Assembly (NCBI GenBank): GCA_037783545.1
Contig: JBBELK010001646.1
Span: forward strand, 1 to 64,000
Direction of reading: 5' to 3'
From: Henricia sp. BOLD:AAB3569
Lineage: Eukaryota > Echinodermata > Asteroidea > Spinulosida > Echinasteridae
Length of the DNA stretch: 64,000 nucleotides
Part shown: one piece after another, positions 37,872 through 50,437 of the stretch
How positions within the stretch are numbered: position 1 is the first letter of the stretch
Layout of the letters: each line of letters starts with the position of its first letter
Position numbers and translations under genes: made by a program
The notes under the pieces: generated by a model
What the model was told of the DNA's origin: nothing
What the model saw: the letters and a program-made list of their open reading frames with translations, nothing else
Database searches by the model: none

Positions 37872-38762
37872 TTGAGGCTTCCTGACTGCTCTCGCGCAAA
37901 CCGTGGCTGTCTGTACACACCTCTTTGGGGTACTCCTGAGTTGTGCGCATGCTCAGTCATTCGGACTGTTGTTAACGCACCGCAGTTTGGCTCGGCAATT
38001 TGGTCAAAGTGTGGTCCAAACGTCGGCAAATTTGGAGGTCGAAAAATGTTCCGACGAACTTCAAATTTTGCATGCCCTAAACTCTCTATATTGCGCACTT
38101 GTCATAAAAAATTGACAGACTTTCGCCGGGAAATGGCAGAGAAATTTCAAAGTTTAGAAAAAACTGGGTTGAGGCTTCCTGACTGCTCTCGCGCAAACCG
38201 TGGCTGTCTGTACACACCTCTTTGGGGTACTCCTGAGTTGTGCGCATGCTCAGTCATTCGGACTGTCGTTAACGCACCGCAGTTTGGCTCGGCAATTTGG
38301 TCAAAGTGTGGTCCAAACGTCGGCAAATTTGGAGGTCGAAAAATGTTCCGACGAACTTCAAATTTTGCATGCCCTAAACTCTCTATGTTGCGCACTTGTC
38401 ATAAAAAATTGACAGACTTTCGCCGGGAAATGGCAGAGAAATTTCAAAGTTTAGAAAAAACTGGGTTGAGGCTTCCTGACTGCTCTCGCGCAAACCGTGG
38501 CTGTCTGTACACACCTCTTTTGGGTACTCCTGAGTTGTGCGCATGCTCAGTCATTCGGACTGTCGTTAACGCACCGCAGTTTGGCTCGGCAATTTGGTCA
38601 AAGTGTGGTCCAAACGTCGGCAAATTTGGAGGTCGAAAAATGTTCCGACGAACTTCAAATTTTGCATGCCCTAAACTCTCTATATTGCGCACTTGTCATA
38701 AAAAATTGACAGACTTTCGCCGGGAAATGGCAGAGAAATTTCAAAGTTAAAAAAAAACTGGG
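37575..38762 (+). repeat. Family B 4-monomer HOR, copy 1 (1,188 bp)
   Basis: The ordered units are: ggttgaagcttcc with aaaattttccg; gactgttgtt; ctctatgttgcg; and a consensus unit (here with a private ctcttttgggtac) whose linker is caaagttaaaaaaaaac. The next copy begins exactly 1,188 bp later. Confidence 0.93.
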
Positions 38763-39950
38763 TTGAAGCTTCCTGACTGCTCTCGCGCAAACCGTGGCTG
38801 TCTGTACACACCTCTTTGGGGTACTCCTGAGTTGTGCGCATGCTCAGTCATTCGGACTGTCGTTAACGCACCGCAGTTTGGCTCGGCAATTTGGTCAAAG
38901 TGTGGTCCAAACGTCGGCAAATTTGGAGGTCGAAAAATTTTCCGACGAACTTCAAATTTTGCATGCCCTAAACTCTCTATATTGCGCACTTGTCATAAAA
39001 AATTGACAGACTTTCGCCGGGAAATGGCAGAGAAATTTCAAAGTTTAGAAAAAACTGGGTTGAGGCTTCCTGACTGCTCTCGCGCAAACCGTGGCTGTCT
39101 GTACACACCTCTTTGGGGTACTCCTGAGTTGTGCGCATGCTCAGTCATTCGGACTGTTGTTAACGCACCGCAGTTTGGCTCGGCAATTTGGTCAAAGTGT
39201 GGTCCAAACGTCGGCAAATTTGGAGGTCGAAAAATGTTCCGACGAACTTCAAATTTTGCATGCCCTAAACTCTCTATATTGCGCACTTGTCATAAAAAAT
39301 TGACAGACTTTCGCCGGGAAATGGCAGAGAAATTTCAAAGTTTAGAAAAAACTGGGTTGAGGCTTCCTGACTGCTCTCGCGCAAACCGTGGCTGTCTGTA
39401 CACACCTCTTTGGGGTACTCCTGAGTTGTGCGCATGCTCAGTCATTCGGACTGTCGTTAACGCACCGCAGTTTGGCTCGGCAATTTGGTCAAAGTGTGGT
39501 CCAAACGTCGGCAAATTTGGAGGTCGAAAAATGTTCCGACGAACTTCAAATTTTGCATGCCCTAAACTCTCTATGTTGCGCACTTGTCATAAAAAATTGA
39601 CAGACTTTCGCCGGGAAATGGCAGAGAAATTTCAAAGTTTAGAAAAAACTGGGTTGAGGCTTCCTGACTGCTCTCGCGCAAACCGTGGCTGTCTGTACAC
39701 ACCTCTTTGGGGTACTCCTGAGTTGTGCGCATGCTCAGTCATTCGGACTGTCGTTAACGCACCGCAGTTTGGCTCGGCAATTTGGTCAAAGTGTGGTCCA
39801 AACGTCGGCAAATTTGGAGGTCGAAAAATGTTCCGACGAACTTCAAATTTTGCATGCCCTAAACTCTCTATATTGCGCACTTGTCATAAAAAATTGACAG
39901 ACTTTCGCCGGGAAATGGCAGAGAAATTTCAAAGTTAAAAAAAAACTGGG
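38763..39950 (+). repeat. Family B 4-monomer HOR, copy 2 (1,188 bp)
   Basis: It is nearly identical to 37,575-38,762 in all marker variants and spacing, but without the private ctcttttgggtac change. Confidence 0.94.
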
Positions 39951-42623
39951 TTGAAGCTTCCTGACTGCTCTCGCGCAAACCGTGGCTGTCTGTACACACC
40001 TCTTTGGGGTACTCCTGAGTTGTGCGCATGCTCAGTCATTCGGACTGTCGTTAACGCACCGCAGTTTGGCTCGGCAATTTGGTCAAAGTGTGGTCCAAAC
40101 GTCGGCAAATTTGGAGGTCGAAAAATTTTCCGACGAACTTCAAATTTTGCATGCCCTAAACTCTCTATATTGCGCACTTGTCATAAAAAATTGACAGACT
40201 TTCGCCGGGAAATGGCAGAGAAATTTCAAAGTTTAGAAAAAACTGGGTTGAGGCTTCCTGACTGCTCTCGCGCAAACCGTGGCTGTCTGTACACACCTCT
40301 TTGGGGTACTCCTGAGTTGTGCGCATGCTCAGTCATTCGGACTGTTGTTAACGCACCGCAGTTTGGCTCGGCAATTTGGTCAAAGTGTGGTCCAAACGTC
40401 GGCAAATTTGGAGGTCGAAAAATGTTCCGACGAACTTCAAATTTTGCATGCCCTAAACTCTCTATATTGCGCACTTGTCATAAAAAATTGACAGACTTTC
40501 GCCGGGAAATGGCAGAGAAATTTCAAAGTTTAGAAAAAACTGGGTTGAGGCTTCCTGACTGCTCTCGCGCAAACCGTGGCTGTCTGTACACACCTCTTTG
40601 GGGTACTCCTGAGTTGTGCGCATGCTCAGTCATTCGGACTGTCGTTAACGCACCGCAGTTTGGCTCGGCAATTTGGTCAAAGTGTGGTCCAAACGTCGGC
40701 AAATTTGGAGGTCGAAAAATGTTCCGACGAACTTCAAATTTTGCATGCCCTAAACTCTCTATGTTGCGCACTTGTCATAAAAAATTGACAGACTTTCGCC
40801 GGGAAATGGCAGAGAAATTTCAAAGTTTAGAAAAAACTGGGTTGAGGCTTCCTGACTGCTCTCGCGCAAACCGTGGCTGTCTGTACACACCTCTTTGGGG
40901 TACTCCTGAGTTGTGCGCATGCTCAGTCATTCGGACTGTCGTTAACGCACCGCAGTTTGGCTCGGCAATTTGGTTAAAGTGTGGTCCAAACGTCGGCAAA
41001 TTTGGAGGTCGAAACATGTTCCGACGAACTTCAAATTTTGCATGCCCTAAACTCTCTATATTGCGCACTTGTCATAAAAAATTGACAGACTTTCGCCGGG
41101 AAATGGAAGAGAAATTTCAAAGTTTAGAAAAAACTGGGTTGAGGCTTCCTGACTGCTCTCGCGCAAACCGTGGCTGTCTGTACACACCTCTTTGGGGTAC
41201 TCCTGAGTTGTGCGCATGCTCAGTCATTCGGACTGTCGTTAACGCACCGCAGTTTGGCTCGGCAATTTGGTCAAAGTGTGGTCCAAACGTCGGCAAATTT
41301 GGAGGTCGAAAAATGTTCCGACGAACTTCAAATTTTGCATGCCCTAAACTCTCTATATTGCGCACTTGTCATAAAAAATTGACAGACTTTCGCCGGGAAA
41401 TGGCAGAGAAATTTCAAAGTTTAGAAAAAACTGGGTTGAGGCTTCCTGACTGCTCTCGCGCAAACCGTGGCTGTCTGTACACACCTCTTTGGGGTACTCC
41501 TGAGTTGTGCGCATGCTCAGTCATTCGGACTGTCGTTAACGCACCGCAGTTTGGCTCGGCAATTTGGTCAAAGTGTGGTCCAAGCGTCGGCAAATTTGGA
41601 GGTCGAAAAATGTTCCGACGAACTTCAAATTTTGCATGCCCTAAACTCTCTATATTGCGCACTTGTCATAAAAAATTGACAGACTTTCACCGGGAAATGG
41701 CAGAGAAATTTCAAAGTTTAGAAAAAACTGGGTTGAGGCTTCCTGACTGCTCTCGCGCAAACCGTGGCTGTCTGTACACACCTCTTTGGGGTACTCCTGA
41801 GTTGTGCGCATGCTCAGTCATTCGGACTGTCGTTAACGCACCGCAGTTTGGCTCGGCAATTTGGTTAAAGTGTGGTCCAAACGTCGGCAAATTTGGAGGT
41901 CGAAAAATGTTCCGACGAACTTCAAATTTTGCATGCCCTAAACTCTCTATATTGCGCACTTGTCATAAAAAATTGACAGACTTTCGCCGGGAAATGGCAG
42001 AGAAATTTCAAAGTTTAGAAAAAACTGGGTTGAGGCTTCCTGACTGCTCTCGCGCAAACCGTGGCTGTCTGTACACACCTCTTTGGGGTACTCCTGAGTT
42101 GTGCGCATGCTCAGTCATTCGGACTGTCGTTAACGCACCGCAGTTTGGCTCGGCAATTTGGTCAAAGTGTGGTCCAAACGTCGGCAAATTTGGAGGTCGA
42201 AAAATGTTCCGACGAACTTCAAATTTTGCATGCCCTAAACTCTCTATGTTGCGCACTTGTCATAAAAAATTGACAGACTTTCGCCGGGAAATGGCAGAGA
42301 AATTTCAAAGTTTAGAAAAAACTGGGTTGAGGCTTCCTGACTGCTCTCGCGCAAACCGTGGCTGTCTGTACACACCTCTTTGGGGTACTCCTGAGTTGTG
42401 CGCATGCTCAGTCATTCGGACTGTCGTTAACGCACCGCAGTTTGGCTCGGCAATTTGGTCAAAGTGTGGTCCAAACGTCGGCAAATTTGGAGGTCGAAAA
42501 ATGTTCCGACGAACTTCAAATTTTGCATGCCCTAAACTCTCTATATTGCGCACTTGTCATAAAAAATTGACAGACTTTCGCCGGGAAATGGCAGAGAAAT
42601 TTCAAAGTTAAAAAAAAACTGGG
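39951..42623 (+). repeat. Family B 9-monomer HOR, copy 1 (2,673 bp)
   Basis: It starts like the 4-monomer HOR (ggttgaagcttcc; gactgttgtt; ctctatgttgcg). It continues with a ttggttaaag plus cgaaacatgttcc unit, a consensus unit preceded by a gaagag linker, a ccaagcgtcgg unit with a tttcaccggg linker, another ttggttaaag unit, a ctctatgttgcg unit and a consensus unit. The caaagttaaaaaaaaac linker closes it. It appears to have arisen by inserting five monomers into the 4-monomer unit. Confidence 0.9.
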
Positions 42624-45297
42624 TTGAAGCTTCCTGACTGCTCTCGCGCAAACCGTGGCTGTCTGTACACACCTCTTTGGGGTACTCCTGAGTTGTGCGC
42701 ATGCTCAGTCATTCGGACTGTCGTTAACGCACCGCAGTTTGGCTCGGCAATTTGGTCAAAGTGTGGTCCAAACGTCGGCAAATTTGGAGGTCGAAAAATT
42801 TTCCGACGAACTTCAAATTTTGCATGCCCTAAACTCTCTATATTGCGCACTTGTCATAAAAAATTGACAGACTTTCGCCGGGAAATGGCAGAGAAATTTC
42901 AAAGTTTAGAAAAAAACTGGGTTGAGGCTTCCTGACTGCTCTCGCGCAAACCGTGGCTGTCTGTACACACCTCTTTGGGGTACTCCTGAGTTGTGCGCAT
43001 GCTCAGTCATTCGGACTGTTGTTAACGCACCGCAGTTTGGCTCGGCAATTTGGTCAAAGTGTGGTCCAAACGTCGGCAAATTTGGAGGTCGAAAAATGTT
43101 CCGACGAACTTCAAATTTTGCATGCCCTAAACTCTCTATATTGCGCACTTGTCATAAAAAATTGACAGACTTTCGCCGGGAAATGGCAGAGAAATTTCAA
43201 AGTTTAGAAAAAACTGGGTTGAGGCTTCCTGACTGCTCTCGCGCAAACCGTGGCTGTCTGTACACACCTCTTTGGGGTACTCCTGAGTTGTGCGCATGCT
43301 CAGTCATTCGGACTGTCGTTAACGCACCGCAGTTTGGCTCGGCAATTTGGTCAAAGTGTGGTCCAAACGTCGGCAAATTTGGAGGTCGAAAAATGTTCCG
43401 ACGAACTTCAAATTTTGCATGCCCTAAACTCTCTATGTTGCGCACTTGTCATAAAAAATTGACAGACTTTCGCCGGGAAATGGCAGAGAAATTTCAAAGT
43501 TTAGAAAAAACTGGGTTGAGGCTTCCTGACTGCTCTCGCGCAAACCGTGGCTGTCTGTACACACCTCTTTGGGGTACTCCTGAGTTGTGCGCATGCTCAG
43601 TCATTCGGACTGTCGTTAACGCACCGCAGTTTGGCTCGGCAATTTGGTTAAAGTGTGGTCCAAACGTCGGCAAATTTGGAGGTCGAAACATGTTCCGACG
43701 AACTTCAAATTTTGCATGCCCTAAACTCTCTATATTGCGCACTTGTCATAAAAAATTGACAGACTTTCGCCGGGAAATGGAAGAGAAATTTCAAAGTTTA
43801 GAAAAAACTGGGTTGAGGCTTCCTGACTGCTCTCGCGCAAACCGTGGCTGTCTGTACACACCTCTTTGGGGTACTCCTGAGTTGTGCGCATGCTCAGTCA
43901 TTCGGACTGTCGTTAACGCACCGCAGTTTGGCTCGGCAATTTGGTCAAAGTGTGGTCCAAACGTCGGCAAATTTGGAGGTCGAAAAATGTTCCGACGAAC
44001 TTCAAATTTTGCATGCCCTAAACTCTCTATATTGCGCACTTGTCATAAAAAATTGACAGACTTTCGCCGGGAAATGGCAGAGAAATTTCAAAGTTTAGAA
44101 AAAACTGGGTTGAGGCTTCCTGACTGCTCTCGCGCAAACCGTGGCTGTCTGTACACACCTCTTTGGGGTACTCCTGAGTTGTGCGCATGCTCAGTCATTC
44201 GGACTGTCGTTAACGCACCGCAGTTTGGCTCGGCAATTTGGTCAAAGTGTGGTCCAAGCGTCGGCAAATTTGGAGGTCGAAAAATGTTCCGACGAACTTC
44301 AAATTTTGCATGCCCTAAACTCTCTATATTGCGCACTTGTCATAAAAAATTGACAGACTTTCACCGGGAAATGGCAGAGAAATTTCAAAGTTTAGAAAAA
44401 ACTGGGTTGAGGCTTCCTGACTGCTCTCGCGCAAACCGTGGCTGTCTGTACACACCTCTTTGGGGTACTCCTGAGTTGTGCGCATGCTCAGTCATTCGGA
44501 CTGTCGTTAACGCACCGCAGTTTGGCTCGGCAATTTGGTTAAAGTGTGGTCCAAACGTCGGCAAATTTGGAGGTCGAAAAATGTTCCGACGAACTTCAAA
44601 TTTTGCATGCCCTAAACTCTCTATATTGCGCACTTGTCATAAAAAATTGACAGACTTTCGCCGGGAAATGGCAGAGAAATTTCAAAGTTTAGAAAAAACT
44701 GGGTTGAGGCTTCCTGACTGCTCTCGCGCAAACCGTGGCTGTCTGTACACACCTCTTTGGGGTACTCCTGAGTTGTGCGCATGCTCAGTCATTCGGACTG
44801 TCGTTAACGCACCGCAGTTTGGCTCGGCAATTTGGTCAAAGTGTGGTCCAAACGTCGGCAAATTTGGAGGTCGAAAAATGTTCCGACGAACTTCAAATTT
44901 TGCATGCCCTAAACTCTCTATATTGCGCACTTGTCATAAAAAATTGACAGACTTTCGCCGGGAAATGGAAGAGAAATTTCAAAGTTTAGAAAAAACTGGG
45001 TTGAGGCTTCCTGACTGCTCTCGCGCAAACCGTGGCTGTCTGTACACACCTCTTTGGGGTACTCCTGAGTTGTGCGCATGCTCAGTCATTCGGACTGTCG
45101 TTAACGCACCGCAGTTTGGCTCGGCAATTTGGTCAAAGTGTGGTCCAAACGTCGGCAAATTTGGAGGTCGAAAAATGTTCCGACGAACTTCAAATTTTGC
45201 ATGCCCTAAACTCTCTATATTGCGCACTTGTCATAAAAAATTGACAGACTTTCGCCGGGAAATGGCAGAGAAATTTCAAAGTTTAGACAAAACTGGG
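42624..45297 (+). repeat. Family B 9-monomer HOR, copy 2 (2,674 bp)
   Basis: The first seven monomers match 39,951-42,029 marker for marker at a shift of 2,673-2,674 bp (cgaaacatgttcc and ccaagcgtcgg recur). The last two monomers differ: a gaagag linker replaces the ctctatgttgcg unit. One extra A near 42,912 accounts for the 1-bp longer copy. Confidence 0.88.
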
Positions 45298-45594
45298 TTG
45301 AGGCTTCCTGACTGCTCTCGCGCAAACCGTGGCTGTCTGTACACACCTCTTTGGGGTACTCCTGAGTTGTGCGCATGCTCAGTCATTCGGACTGTCGTTA
45401 ACGCACCGCAGTTTGGCTCGGCAATTTGGTCAAAGTGTGGTCCAAACGTCGGCAAATTTGGAGGTCGAAAAATGTTCCGACGAACTTCAAATTTTGCATG
45501 CCCTAAACTCTCTATATTGCGCACTTGTCATAACAAATTGACAGACTTTCGCCGGGAAATGGCATAGAAATTTCAAAGTTTAGAAAAAACTGGG

Positions 45595-47079
45595 TTGAGG
45601 CTACCTGACTGCTCTCGCGCAAACCGTGGCTGTCTGTACACACCTCTTTGGGGTACTCCTGAGTTGTACGCATGCTCAGTCATTCGGACTGTCGTTAACG
45701 CACCGCAGTTTGGCTCGGCAATTTGGTCAAAGTGTGGTCCAAACGTCGGCAAATTTGGAGGTCGAAAAATGTTCCGACGAACTTCAAATTTTGCATGCCC
45801 TAAACTCTCTTTATTGCGCACTTGTCATAACAAATTGACAGACTTTCGCCGGGAAATGGCAGAGAAATTTCAAAGTTTAGAAAAAACTGGGTTGAGGCTT
45901 CCTGACTGCTCTCGCGCAAACCGTGGCTGTCTGTACACACCTCTTTGGGGTACTCCTGAGTTGTGCGCATGCTCAGTCATTCTGACTGTCGTTAACGCAC
46001 CGCAGTTTGGCTCGGCAATTTGGTCAAAGTGTGGTCCAAACGTCGGCAAATTTGGAGGTCGAAAAATGTTCCGACGAACTTCAAATTTTGCATGCCCTAA
46101 ACTCTCTATATTGCGCACTTGTCATAACAAATTGACAGACTTTCGCCGGGAAATGGCAGATAAATTTCAAAGTTTAGAAAAAACTGGGTTGAGGCTTCCT
46201 GACTGCTCTCGCGCAAACCGTGGCTGTCTGTACACACCTCTTTGGGGTACTCCTGAGTTGTGCGCATGCTCAGTCATTCGGACTGTCGTTAACGCACCGC
46301 AGTTTGGCTCGGCAATTTGGTCAAAGTGTGGTCCAAACGTCGGCAAATTTGGAGGTCGAAAAATGTTCCGACGAACTTCAAATTTTGCATGCCCTAAACT
46401 CTCTATATTGCGCACTTGTCATAAAAAATTGACAGACTTTCGCCGGGAAATGGCAGAGAAATTTCAAAGTTTAGAAAAAACTGGGTTGAGGCTTCCTGAC
46501 TGCTCTCGCGCAAACCTTGGCTGTCTGTACACACCTCTTTGGGGTACTCCTGAGTTGTGCGCATGCTCAGTCATTCGGACTGTCGTTAACGCACCGCAGT
46601 TTGGCTCGGCAATTTGGTCAAAGTGTGGTCCAAACGTCGGCAAATTTGGAGGTCGAAAAATGTTCCGACGAACTTCAAATTTTGCATGCCCTAAACTCTC
46701 TATATTGCGCACTTGTCATAAAAAATTGACAGACTTTCGCCGGGAAATGGCAGAGAAATTTCAAAGTTTAGACAAAACTGGGTTGAGGCTTCCTGACTGC
46801 TCTCGCGCAAACCGTGGCTGTCTGTACACACCTCTTTGGGGTACTCCTGAGTTGTGCGCATGCTCAGTCATTCGGACTGTCGTTAACGCACCGCAGTTTG
46901 GCTCGGCAATTTGGTCAAAGTGTGGTCCAAACGTCGGCAAATTTGGAGGTCGAAAAATGTTCCGACGAACTTCAAATTTTGCATGCCCTAAACTCTCTAT
47001 ATTGCGCACTTGTCATAACAAATTGACAGACTTTCGCCGGGAAATGGCATAGAAATTTCAAAGTTTAGAAAAAACTGGG
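45595..47079 (+). repeat. Family B HOR with ggctacctgac marker, copy 1 (5 monomers, 1,485 bp)
   Basis: It begins at a monomer preceded by the linker variant ggcatagaaattt and starting ttgaggctacctgac. It also has gagttgtacgcatg and ctctttattgcg. The following units carry cattctgactg, a gataaatttc linker, aaaccttggc and a tagacaaaactggg linker. The next block repeats the order. Confidence 0.9.
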
Positions 47080-49159
47080 TTGAGGCTACCTGACTGCTCT
47101 CGCGCAAACCGTGGCTGTCTGTACACACCTCTTTGGGGTACTCCTGAGTTGTACGCATGCTCAGTCATTCGGACTGTCGTTAACGCACCGCAGTTTGGCT
47201 CGGCAATTTGGTCAAAGTGTGGTCCAAACGTCGGCAAATTTGGAGGTCGAAAAATGTTCCGACGAACTTCAAATTTTGCATGCCCTAAACTCTCTTTATT
47301 GCGCACTTGTCATAAAAAATTGACAGACTTTCGCCGGGAAATGGCAGAGAAATTTCAAAGTTTAGAAAAAACTGGGTTGAGGCTTCCTGACTGCTCTCGC
47401 GCAAACCGTGGCTGTCTGTACACACCTCTTTGGGGTACTCCTGAGTTGTGCGCATGCTCAGTCATTCTGACTGTCGTTAACGCACCGCAGTTTGGCTCGG
47501 CAATTTGGTCAAAGTGTGGTCCAAACGTCGGCAAATTTGGAGGTCGAAAAATGTTCCGACGAACTTCAAATTTTGCATGCCCTAAACTCTCTATATTGCG
47601 CACTTGTCATAACAAATTGACAGACTTTCGCCGGGAAATGGCAGATAAATTTCAAAGTTTAGAAAAAACTGGGTTGAGGCTTCCTGACTGCTCTCGCGCA
47701 AACCGTGGCTGTCTGTACACACCTCTTTGGGGTACTCCTGTTTTGTGCGCATGCTCAGTCATTCGGACTGTCGTTAACGCACCGCAGTTTGGCTCGGCAA
47801 TTTGGTCAAAGTGTGGTCCAAACGTCGGCAAATTTGGAGGTCGAAAAATGTTCCGACGAACTTCAAATTTTGCATGCCCTAAACTCTCTATATTGCGCAC
47901 TTGTCATAAAAAATTGACAGACTTTCGCCGGGAAATGGCAGAGAAATTTCAAAGTTTAGAAAAAACTGGGTTGAGGCTTCCTGACTGCTCTCGCGCAAAC
48001 CTTGGCTGTCTGTACACACCTCTTTGGGGTACTCCTGAGTTGTGCGCATGCTCAGTCATTCGGACTGTCGTTAACGCACCGCAGTTTGGCTCGGCAATTT
48101 GGTCAAAGTGTGGTCCAAACGTCGGCAAATTTGGAGGTCGAAAAATGTTCCGACGAACTTCAAATGTTGCATGCCCTAAACTCTCTATATTGCGCACTTG
48201 TCATAAAAAATTGACAGACTTTCGCCGGGAAATGGCAGAGAAATTTCAAAGTTTAGAAAAAACTGGGTTGAGGCTTCCTGACTGCTCTCGCGCAAACCGT
48301 GGCTGTCTGTACACACCTCTTTGGGGTACTCCTGAGTTGTGCGCATGCTCAGTCATTCGGACTGTCGTTAACGCACCGCAGTTTGGCTCGGCAATTTGGT
48401 CAAAGTGTGGTCCAAACGTCGGCAAATTTGGAGGTCGAAAAATGTTCCGACGAACTTCAAATTTTGCATGCCCTAAACTCTCTATATTGCGCACTTGTCA
48501 TAAAAAATTGACAGACTTTCGCCTGGAAATGGAAGAGAAATTTCAAAGTTTAGAAAAAACTGGGTTGAGGCTTCCTGACTGCTCTCGCGCAAACCGTGGC
48601 TGTCTGTACACACCTCTTTGGGGTACTCCTGAGTTGTGCGCATGCTCAGTCATTCGGACTGTCGTTAACGCACCGCAGTTTGGCTCGGCAATTTGGTCAA
48701 AGTGTGGTCCAAACGTCGGCAAATTTGGAGGTCGAAAAATGTTCCGACGAACTTCAAATTTTGCATGCCCTAAACTCTCTATATTGCGCACTTGTCATAA
48801 AAAAATTGACAGACTTTCGCCGGGAAATGGCAGAGAAATTTCAAAGTTTAGAAAAAACTGGGTTGAGGCTTCCTGACTGCTCTCGCGCAAACCGTGGCTG
48901 TCTGTACACACCTCTTTGGGGTACTCCTGAGTTGTGCGCATGCTCAGTCATTCGGACTGTCGTTAACGCACCGCAGTTTGGCTCGGCAATTTGGTCAAAG
49001 TGTGGTCCAAACGTCGGCAAATTTGGAGGTCGAAAAATGTTCCGACGAACTTCAAATTTTGCATGCCCTAAACTCTCTATATTGCGCACTTGTCATAAAA
49101 AATTGACAGACTTTCGCCGGGAAATGGCATAGAAATTTCAAAGTTTAGAAAAAACTGGG
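47080..49159 (+). repeat. Family B HOR with ggctacctgac marker, copy 2 (7 monomers, 2,080 bp)
   Basis: It has the same opening markers as 45,595 (ggctacctgac, gagttgtacgcatg, ctctttattgcg, cattctgactg, gataaatttc, aaaccttggc). Then come caaatgttgc and three extra units, including one 298-bp unit. It closes with the ggcatagaaattt linker. Confidence 0.87.
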
Positions 49160-50348
49160 TTGAGGCTACCTGACTGCTCTCGCGCAAACCGTGGCTGTCT
49201 GTACACACCTCTTTGGGGTACTCCTGAGTTGTGCGCATGCTCAGTCATTCGGACTGTCGTTAACGCACCGCAGTTTGGCTCGGCAATTTGGTCAAAGTGT
49301 GGTCCAAACGTCGGCAAATTTGGAGGTCGAAAAATGTTCCGACGAACTTCAAATTTTGCATGCCCTAAACTCTCTTTATTGCGCACTTGTCATAAAAAAT
49401 TGACAGACTTTCGCCGGGAAATGGCAGAGAAATTTCAAAGTTTAGAAAAAACTGGGTTGAGGCTTCCTGACTGCTCTCGCGCAAACCGTGGCTGTCTGTA
49501 CACACCTCTTTGGGGTACTCCTGAGTTGTGCGCATGCTCAGTCATTCTGACTGTCGTTAACGCACCGCAGTTTGGCTCGGCAATTTGGTCAAAGTGTGGT
49601 CCAAACGTCGGCAAATTTGGAGGTCGAAAAATGGTCCGACGAACTTCAAATTTTGCATGCCCTAAACTCTCTATATTGCGCACTTGTCATAACAAATTGA
49701 CAGACTTTCGCCGGGAAATGGCAGAGAAATTTCAAAGTTTAGAAAAAACTGGGTTGAGGCTTCCTGACTGCTCTCGCGCAAACCGTGGCTGTCTGTACAC
49801 ACCTCTTTGGGGTACTCCTGAGTTGTGCGCATGCTCAGTCATTCGGACTGTCGTTAACGCACCGCAGTTTGGCTCGGCAATTTGGTCAAAGTGTGGTCCA
49901 AACGTCGGCAAATTTGGAGGTCGAAAAATGTTCCGACGAACTTCAAATGTTGCATGCCCTAAACTCTCTATATTGCGCACTTGTCATAAAAAAATTGACA
50001 GACTTTCGCCGGGAAATGGCAGAGAAATTTCAAAGTTTAGAAAAAACTGGGTTGAGGCTTCCTGACTGCTCTCGCGCAAACCTTGGCTGTCTGTACACAC
50101 CTCTTTGGGGTACTCCTGAGTTGTGCGCATGCTCAGTCATTCGGACTGTCGTTAACGCACCGCAGTTTGGCTCGGCAATTTGGTCAAAGTGTGGTCCAAA
50201 CGTCGGCAAATTTGGAGGTCGAAAAATGTTCCGACGAACTTCAAATTTTGCATGCCCTAAACTCTCTATATTGCGCACTTGTCATAACAAATTGACAGAC
50301 TTTCGCCGGGAAATGGCATAGAAATTTCAAAGTTTAGAAAAAACTGGG
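49160..50348 (+). repeat. Family B HOR with ggctacctgac marker, copy 3 (4 monomers, 1,189 bp)
   Basis: A shortened copy: ggctacctgac with ctctttattgcg (gagttgtgcgcatg is consensus here); cattctgactg; a caaatgttgc unit; and an aaaccttggc unit ending in the ggcatagaaattt linker. The next monomer (from 50,349) opens a fourth copy and is the one split by the SINE. Confidence 0.85.
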
Positions 50349-50424
50349 TTGAGGCTACCTGACTGCTCTCGCGCAAACCGTGGCTGTCTGTACACACCTC
50401 TTTGGGGTACTCCTGAGTTGTGCG

Positions 50425-50437
50425 CATGCTCAGTCAT
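50425..50437 (+). repeat. Target-site duplication, left copy
   Basis: CATGCTCAGTCAT here is repeated at 50,722-50,734, immediately after the inserted element. In uninterrupted monomers this sequence occurs once and is followed by tcggactg. The duplication is 12 or 13 bp, because the first C can also be assigned to the element's AAC tail. Confidence 0.92.

Larger units (their letters stand above)
20312..50437 (+). repeat. Satellite family B tandem array, left part (297-bp monomers)
   Basis: About 101 head-to-tail units of 297 bp lie here, with some of 298 bp (an extra A in the ataaaaaaattg run) and one of 286 bp (11-bp deletion at 32,660/32,661). Diagnostic bases relative to A are ttgaggcttcctgactgc, a 2-bp insertion giving tcgcgcaaacc, ggggtactcctgagttg, cagtcattcgg, gttaacgcaccgcag, ggctcggcaattt, ggtcgaaaaatgttcc, gccctaaactctc, tgtcataaaa and aaaaactggg. 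One plus-strand frame has no stop in the consensus, so long repetitive open frames appear. No independent coding evidence accompanies them. Confidence 0.97.
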
